A stretch of DNA of 37,526 bases, taken from JAUZPB01 sp050262615 (GTDB taxonomy: Bacteria > Bacteroidota > Ignavibacteria > Ignavibacteriales > SURF-24). Location: NCBI GenBank assembly GCA_050262615.1, contig JBLNEL010000112.1:1-37526 (forward strand), given 5' to 3'. The notes beneath the pieces were generated by a model. The model had not been told where the DNA came from. It was given only the letters and a program-made list of their open reading frames with translations, and searched no databases. The first letter of the stretch is position 1. Each line of letters begins with the position of its first letter. Made by a program: the position numbers and the translations under genes. This document shows, piece by piece, positions 32,337 to 37,526 of the stretch.

Positions 32337-34292
32337 ATGGCGTTATTGATGAAGATAAAGCTTACAATTCATTTAGTTTTAGCAACATTGTTCTTCTGGC
32401 AAAGTAATCCTCTTTCTGCTCAAAATCTTCCACCTGCAAAAATAGAATTTGCTTCCTACGTTCTGAGCTCAGATGGGAAACTCATAGGTTACTTCGGCGA
32501 CAAGCACCGTGTGGATGTTAAAAGTACAGGAAACGTTTCCAAACATGTCATTAATGCATTAATTGCAACAGAAGACCGCGATTTTTATAATCACGACGGA
32601 GTCTCCTATAAAGGACTTGCACGAGGTATATTAAAAACCCTTACTGGCTCTACACAGGGCGGAAGTACTCTTACAATGCAGCTTGCAAGAAACCTCTATT
32701 TATCAACCGAACAAACTCTTTCACGAAAGTTTACTGAAATTAATATAGCACGTGACCTGGAGAAAAAATACACAAAAGACCAGATACTCCTGATGTATCT
32801 TAATACCGTAAACTTCGGTCATGGAGCCTGGGGCATATGGGCTGCCGCACAGCATTATTTCGGCAAAACTCCAAATAAACTCTCTATTACTGAAAGTGCT
32901 GCGATTGTCGGATTCCTTAAAAACCCGAACGGCTACGACCCGGAAAAAAATCCCGATAGAATATTAAGCCGCAGAAATGAAGTGCTTTATAACCTCGTCG
33001 AAGTCGGAAAACTTTCCGAGAGCGAATTCAACCGCCTTAAATCAACCCCCCTTGGCTTTAAGATAAACCCCGGTGTTGGAAGGCATTTTTTAGAACACGT
33101 CCGCAAGGAAGCAGTCGCAATCCTGAACTCAAAAGGAATATCATTAAACCGCGACCAGGTAAAAATAACCACGACGTTAAACTACGAAATCCAAAAGGCC
33201 GCTGAAGAGGCTGTAATTAACCAGTACCAGCAGTTCCCCGGATCAATTAAAGAAGCGCAGGTTGGACTTGTGGCAGTTGAACCTGGCAGCGGAAGGATCC
33301 GAGCTATGGTCGGAGGTAACCCGGATAGTGAATCCCGCGGATTAAACCACGCCGATGAAATTCACCGCCAGCCGGGATCTTCTTTTAAAGCATTTTTATA
33401 TGGTAGCTTGCTTGAACAGGGCTATACGCTTGCAACTCCCCTGCTCGATGCACCTGTTGTTATCGACTCCGGCACAACCCGTCAGTGGAGCCCTTCGAAC
33501 TCAGACGATAAGTTTACTTATGCCCCTATGCCGATGATAAACGCAGTTCAGCATTCTGTAAACGTTTGCGCCGCAAGGGCAATTGTGGATCTGACAAAAC
33601 CTGATTCGGTCGTAACATTTGCTCAGCGCCTCGGAATTACTTCCCCTGTTCCCCCATACCCTTCAATCGCTTTAGGAACAGCAGAGGTTTCTCCTCTTGA
33701 AATGGCATCTTCCTTTGCAGTTTTTGCATCAGAGGGTAAATATGCTAAACCATATTCCATTGTAAAAATTGAAGATAAGAATAACCGCGTGCTCTATTCG
33801 GCTCACGAGGAAACAGCTGCTGTCCTGGACTCTGCAACATGCTACCTTCTGACCACAGCATTTAAAAATGTGGTCGAAGGCGGTACGGCAGCTTCAGTTA
33901 AAAAATACTACACCGGTGTGGCTGCAGGAAAAACCGGAACAACACAAAATTCAGCCGATGTATGGTTCGTTGGCTATAATACAATGCTCTCGACTGCCGT
34001 ATGGATAGGATATGATAACCCCAATAGAAAACTCAGCGGAGCCTTCCGCTATGGCGGCACGGCATGCGCTCCTATCTGGGGTAAAATGATGGCTGTCGTC
34101 TCAGGCAAAATAAAAGGCTTCTACGGCAACGAGTTCCCGAAACCTGAAAACGTTCAGGACGTTGAACTCTGTGAGGATTCAGGCGAACTGGCAACTGCTG
34201 GCTGCCCGCATAAAAAAGTTTATCCGGTTAACTTCCTTAACCTGAAAGGAAGCTGCCACCTGCACCCGGCACAGGTGGGATTATTTAAATGA
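32337..34292 (+). CDS. class A penicillin-binding protein (PBP1A/1C type)
   Basis: A 651-residue bifunctional cell-wall enzyme. The glycosyltransferase-51 domain (about 55-230) has catalytic E79 in ATEDRDFYNHDG, GGSTLTMQLARN (108-119) and KFTEINIARDLEKKYTKDQILLMYLN. The transpeptidase domain (about 305-595) has S348-S-F-K351, S407-V-N and K532-T-G, all intact. A short C-terminal tail holds three Cys (612, 623, 640). The N-terminus looks like a cleavable signal peptide (LVLATLFFWQSNPLSAQN) rather than the usual uncleaved anchor, which is odd for the class. A second ATG at 32349 is also possible. The 3' end overlaps the Mut7-C gene tail-to-tail by 12 bases. Confidence 0.94.
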   Translation: MALLMKIKLTIHLVLATLFFWQSNPLSAQNLPPAKIEFASYVLSSDGKLIGYFGDKHRVDVKSTGNVSKHVINALIATEDRDFYNHDGVSYKGLARGILKTLTGSTQGGSTLTMQLARNLYLSTEQTLSRKFTEINIARDLEKKYTKDQILLMYLNTVNFGHGAWGIWAAAQHYFGKTPNKLSITESAAIVGFLKNPNGYDPEKNPDRILSRRNEVLYNLVEVGKLSESEFNRLKSTPLGFKINPGVGRHFLEHVRKEAVAILNSKGISLNRDQVKITTTLNYEIQKAAEEAVINQYQQFPGSIKEAQVGLVAVEPGSGRIRAMVGGNPDSESRGLNHADEIHRQPGSSFKAFLYGSLLEQGYTLATPLLDAPVVIDSGTTRQWSPSNSDDKFTYAPMPMINAVQHSVNVCAARAIVDLTKPDSVVTFAQRLGITSPVPPYPSIALGTAEVSPLEMASSFAVFASEGKYAKPYSIVKIEDKNNRVLYSAHEETAAVLDSATCYLLTTAFKNVVEGGTAASVKKYYTGVAAGKTGTTQNSADVWFVGYNTMLSTAVWIGYDNPNRKLSGAFRYGGTACAPIWGKMMAVVSGKIKGFYGNEFPKPENVQDVELCEDSGELATAGCPHKKVYPVNFLNLKGSCHLHPAQVGLFK

Positions 34293-35015
34293 TGCAATAA
34301 GATCTTTCATTTTGGTGTAATGGCTGCCTTTCCAGTAAATGCGATGACAGCCATTACACTGATAAAATTCATCCTGCAGTTCTTTTACCTTTTCTGGAAT
34401 CCTATCTATAACCCTTTCTTTTTCTACTATTTCAAGTAAGCCGTTGCATTCAAGACAACGTGAAAATTCTTTTATTTCACCCTCTAAATGAAACCTCTGT
34501 ATTACTTCCTTTACCTGCTCATAAGGGTCTTCACTTCGCACCCAATAGCCATGGGTAACTTCATTTCTTTTTAATATATTCCTGTCACGCGTCAGAATTG
34601 CCATGCGCTCTATAAGTAATATTTTTATCAGATCATCTTTTGAAAAGTTGGTCTTATAAAGCGTATCTATGCCGAGCATTCTTAAATAACGTGCAAGCTG
34701 ACCTAAATGAACATCAGCAATAAACTTGGGCTCCCGCAAAGGCTTGCTTCTTAGGTGAGTCAGTCCTGAAATATCAAAGGATTCAAATACCGGGTAAACG
34801 CTTATATCATCGTTATCCTGAACTATATATGAAAAATCCACCGAATGGGTGTTTACAAGTATAAGATCTATCTCGGCATGCGGCACCCCTAAGGATTCAA
34901 TCATATCCTTTACGGAATTTCTTCCTGTAAATTCATGTGTGAACCTGACCTTTCTTTTTGCCTCCGGCAGAAAGTCATTTAATTCTTCGTAAAACCGGAA
35001 ATAAACCCTTTGCAT
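34281..35015 (-). CDS. Mut7-C RNase-fold protein with ubiquitin-like N-domain
   Basis: A 244-residue protein. The N-terminal part (about 1-80, ending in DNDDISVYPVFESFD) matches the ubiquitin/ThiS-like domain found in front of Mut7-C. The PIN-like Mut7-C domain (about 94-180, KFIADVHLGQLARYLRMLGIDTLY and LTRDRNIL) has the acidic residues D101 and D144 expected for a nuclease. It ends in a CLEC...CNGC zinc ribbon (C187, C190, C220, C223). I start at the ATG at 35015, since the earlier in-frame start adds a hydrophobic extension absent from the family. The RNA substrate is not known. It is convergent with the penicillin-binding protein gene. Confidence 0.85.
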   Translation of the reverse strand: MQRVYFRFYEELNDFLPEAKRKVRFTHEFTGRNSVKDMIESLGVPHAEIDLILVNTHSVDFSYIVQDNDDISVYPVFESFDISGLTHLRSKPLREPKFIADVHLGQLARYLRMLGIDTLYKTNFSKDDLIKILLIERMAILTRDRNILKRNEVTHGYWVRSEDPYEQVKEVIQRFHLEGEIKEFSRCLECNGLLEIVEKERVIDRIPEKVKELQDEFYQCNGCHRIYWKGSHYTKMKDLIASFK

Positions 35016-35172
35016 AATAAGAAAGTAAAAAGTTAACCTAAAAAAGGCAAAAACCATCCCGGAGTTTTTATTATTTCTCTTTTAGATTTTCTTTATTAAC
35101 TTCTCTATTAAATTTCAGAGATTTTTTCTTTGTAAAATAACTGATAAGTAAATTAAATCCCCCGGGAGGAGT

Positions 35173-36555
35173 ATGGAATTTTTAGAAGGACTTTTATCCC
35201 AGATAAGCGATTTTGTCTGGGGCTGGCCAATGATCATTCTTTTGTTCGGCACTCACATTTTTCTGACCTTCAAACTGAGATTTATTCAAAGGTTCACAGG
35301 CAAAGCAATTAAACTCTCTCTTGAACGCTCCAGGGAAGGCGAAGGGGATGTAAGCCAGTTCGGCGCTCTTACAACAGCTCTGGCTGCAACTATTGGCACC
35401 GGCAATATCGTTGGCGTTGCTACAGCAGTCGCCGCAGGCGGACCGGGAGCAGTGCTCTGGATGTGGCTCACAGGTGTTTTCGGTATTGCAACAAAATATT
35501 CCGAGGCTCTGCTTTCAGTTAAATACAGAGTAACAACTGCCAATGGAATGATGGCAGGCGGACCAATGTACGTCCTGGAACGCGGACTTAAAATGAAGTG
35601 GCTTGGAGTCGTATTTGCCGCACTTACTGCAGTTACTGCATTCGGCATAGGCAATATGGTTCAGGCAAATTCAATTTCATCAATGGTCAGCGAAAACTTT
35701 CATATCTCTCCCTGGATCTCAGGCTCGCTCATGACAATACTTACTGCAGTTGTTATAATCGGCGGAATTAAATCTATTGCTAACGTATGCGAACTGCTTG
35801 TCCCGTTTATGGCAATCTTTTATGTTTTAGGCTGCATAATTCTGCTTGTAATGAACTATTCGACTGTCCCGGCAACATTCATGCTTATTCTTAACAGTGC
35901 TTTTACAGGGCATGCTGTTATTGGCGGATTTTTAGGCGCTGGTTTCAAAGAGGCTATCAGGTACGGTGTTGCACGCGGACTGTTTTCAAATGAATCGGGA
36001 CTTGGAAGCGCTCCTATTGTGGCAGCTGCTGCACAGACAAAAAACCCTACACGACAGGCTCTTGTCTCCTCTACCGGAACTTTCTGGGATACTGTTGTTG
36101 TATGCGCTATGACTGGACTTGTAGTCGTAAATTCAGGCGACTGGACAAAAGGCCTTAAAGGCGCTGCTCTTACAAGTGCAGCATTTGCAGAAATTCCTGT
36201 CATTGGACCAATTGTCCTTACCGTAGGACTTCTTACATTTGTTTTCTCAACAATTTTAGGCTGGTCATATTATGGCGAAAAAGCAGCAGAATACCTCTTC
36301 GGAACTAAGGTCATTAAACCTTACAGATGGCTCTGGGTATTTGCCGTGCTTCTTGGCTCTGTCTTATCACTTCCGGTAGTATGGTCTTTTGCTGATATTG
36401 CAAATGCCTTAATGGCAATTCCTAACCTTGTTTCATTGCTGCTTTTAAGCGGTGTTGTTGTTGCTGAAACACGTGAATACCTGTGGAATAAAAACCTTGA
36501 TAAGGCAGCAGACAAAGTAGAGGCAAAAGAATCAACTACAGCAGATATTAAATAA
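35173..36555 (+). CDS. sodium/alanine (glycine) symporter, AGCS family
   Basis: A 460-residue inner-membrane transporter with about 11 hydrophobic segments. The family signature is clear: FGALTTALAATIGTGNIVGV and AAGGPGAVLWMWLTGVFGIATKYSEALL, then GGPMYVLERGLK and ARGLFSNESGLGSAP. It would bring in alanine or glycine with sodium ions. A strong ribosome site GGAGG lies just upstream (35165-35169). The next gene follows after 40 bases and may be co-transcribed, though the functions do not obviously connect. Confidence 0.95.
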   Translation: MEFLEGLLSQISDFVWGWPMIILLFGTHIFLTFKLRFIQRFTGKAIKLSLERSREGEGDVSQFGALTTALAATIGTGNIVGVATAVAAGGPGAVLWMWLTGVFGIATKYSEALLSVKYRVTTANGMMAGGPMYVLERGLKMKWLGVVFAALTAVTAFGIGNMVQANSISSMVSENFHISPWISGSLMTILTAVVIIGGIKSIANVCELLVPFMAIFYVLGCIILLVMNYSTVPATFMLILNSAFTGHAVIGGFLGAGFKEAIRYGVARGLFSNESGLGSAPIVAAAAQTKNPTRQALVSSTGTFWDTVVVCAMTGLVVVNSGDWTKGLKGAALTSAAFAEIPVIGPIVLTVGLLTFVFSTILGWSYYGEKAAEYLFGTKVIKPYRWLWVFAVLLGSVLSLPVVWSFADIANALMAIPNLVSLLLLSGVVVAETREYLWNKNLDKAADKVEAKESTTADIK

Positions 36556-36595
36556 GCCGACAATCTGCTGTCCAATATATATAACGGTGAACACA

Positions 36596-37489
36596 ATGAA
36601 ATTTATTTGTTTTATTCTGATAATATTTTCTTTAAACAGCTATTGTCAAAAAATGGATAACGACTATTCTAACTATGGCGAGCTGATAAAGATCAATCTT
36701 TCTTCAGCTCCCTTTCCTCATCCTTTAAGAAGTGAAGGACACACATACAATCAGAAGTTCTTCCCTGCTGATAAGCATTATAGCGACAGCAGTGTTGCAG
36801 TCTTTATTCCTAAAGGGTTTAAACCAGGAAATAAAACTGACTTTGTTGTCTATTTTCACGGCTGGTATAATAACATTGATACTGCCTTAAGTTTCTATAA
36901 GCTGGCCGATCAGTTTTCTTCAGGCGGGAAGAATGCAATTTTGATCTTCCCTGAAGGACCTAGAAATGCTCCTGATTCCTTTGGCGGCAAGCTTGAGGAT
37001 GAAGGCGGCTTTAAGAGGTTTATGAATGATGTGACTTCATTCCTTGTGGAAAATAATAAAATCACTTCCAAAGAAACAGGAAACATCATACTTGCAGGTC
37101 ATAGCGGTGCTTATCATGTTATTTCATTTATTCTTAATCGCGGTGAGATGACAGAAAATATTAAAGAGGTCTTTCTTTTTGACGCTCTTTATGGACAAAC
37201 TGAAAAGTTCACGCACTGGATAACTCATAATAACGGTAGACTGATAAATATATATACCGAAGATGGCGGCACTAAGGAGGAAACTCTGAACCTTATAAGT
37301 GACCTTAAAGGCTGGAATATTCCTTTTATCAGTAAAAACGAAGATGAAATTACTTTGGAAGACTTAAAAAATAACCGCCTGGTATTTATCTATACAAAGC
37401 TTACTCATAACGAGGTTGTTCATATAAACAGACAGTTCGAGAAGTTCCTGAAGGCAAGTTCACTTGCAGAAAGCGGGCATGCCGGATAA
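36596..37489 (+). CDS. secreted alpha/beta hydrolase (esterase-like)
   Basis: A 297-residue exported enzyme with a signal peptide (about 1-18, IDs KFICFILIIFSLNSYCQ) and an alpha/beta-hydrolase fold. The oxyanion strand VVYFHGW is at 84-90 and the nucleophile S170 in LAGHSGAYHVIS. A likely acid is D196 in LFDALYG, and the His is H271 or H276 in THNEVVHI. The nucleophile elbow GHSGA has Ala where Gly is usual. I start at the ATG at 36596 with GGTGA before it, not at the GTG three codons earlier. The SYC before Gln is not a good lipobox. The substrate is unknown; ester or peptide-like bonds are both possible. The 37 bases after the gene hold nothing recognisable. Confidence 0.82.
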   Translation: MKFICFILIIFSLNSYCQKMDNDYSNYGELIKINLSSAPFPHPLRSEGHTYNQKFFPADKHYSDSSVAVFIPKGFKPGNKTDFVVYFHGWYNNIDTALSFYKLADQFSSGGKNAILIFPEGPRNAPDSFGGKLEDEGGFKRFMNDVTSFLVENNKITSKETGNIILAGHSGAYHVISFILNRGEMTENIKEVFLFDALYGQTEKFTHWITHNNGRLINIYTEDGGTKEETLNLISDLKGWNIPFISKNEDEITLEDLKNNRLVFIYTKLTHNEVVHINRQFEKFLKASSLAESGHAG

Positions 37490-37526
37490 GAATTTCCAGG
37501 ACTTTCTATAAAGCAGATAATGGTAC

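Overview
The window is AT-rich chromosomal DNA that looks like a Bacteroidota/Chlorobiota-group bacterium, most likely an Ignavibacteria-type lineage. Four things point there. Several promoters fit the Bacteroidota primary-sigma pattern TTTG-N19-TAnnTTTG, most clearly in front of tRNA-Lys. Signal peptides mostly end in Ala-Gln. There is a TonB-dependent receptor with a carboxypeptidase-like N-domain, and LytS/LytTR and NarX/NarL-type signalling genes are present. The lineage call is inference; no rRNA is present.

Layout. (1) 1-3800: a NarX/NarL-type two-component operon (small protein, histidine kinase, LuxR-type regulator). It is bordered by AGTATTAATACT-like palindromes that also lie in front of a small secreted protein and a small lamin-tail-like protein. 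(2) 3900-4060: tRNA-Lys(UUU) with its own promoter and terminator. (3) 4185-7272: a sigma-54 enhancer-binding response regulator overlapping a soluble kinase with a C-terminal receiver. (4) 20267 down to 7419, minus strand: one long operon holding a type IV pilus/type II secretion-like machine (PilC, PilB, PilT, a PilM-PilN fusion, a PilO-PilP-like fusion, a short secretin). It runs directly into a stand-alone receiver, a 1186-residue hybrid kinase with three receivers, and a receiver joined to a kinase dimerisation helix without an ATPase domain. (5) 20491-21676: two 126-residue pilin-like proteins starting MGQQQLLLIV, each behind a sigma-54-like promoter. (6) 21832-27124: envelope polysaccharide genes (GT-C-like membrane protein, Wzi-like outer membrane protein, WcaJ-type polyprenyl glycosylphosphotransferase). 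(7) 27323-31986: a single receiver, a LytS/LytTR pair and a TonB-dependent receptor. The receptor promoter carries a 12-bp direct repeat with a 21-bp period that resembles a LytTR site. (8) 32337-37489: a class A penicillin-binding protein, a Mut7-C RNase-fold protein, a sodium/alanine-type symporter and a secreted alpha/beta hydrolase.

How it may fit together. Eight proteins carry ten receiver domains, so the window is a signalling hub around a surface-fibre machine. My working model is that the sigma-54 activator pair switches on the pilin genes, while the kinase, receiver and receiver-DHp proteins encoded inside the machine operon tune assembly or retraction. The best candidate for an undescribed system is this pilus: pilins with a two-residue leader and no Glu5, fused inner-membrane parts, a PilT-like ATPase with an altered Asp box, and a built-in phosphorelay.
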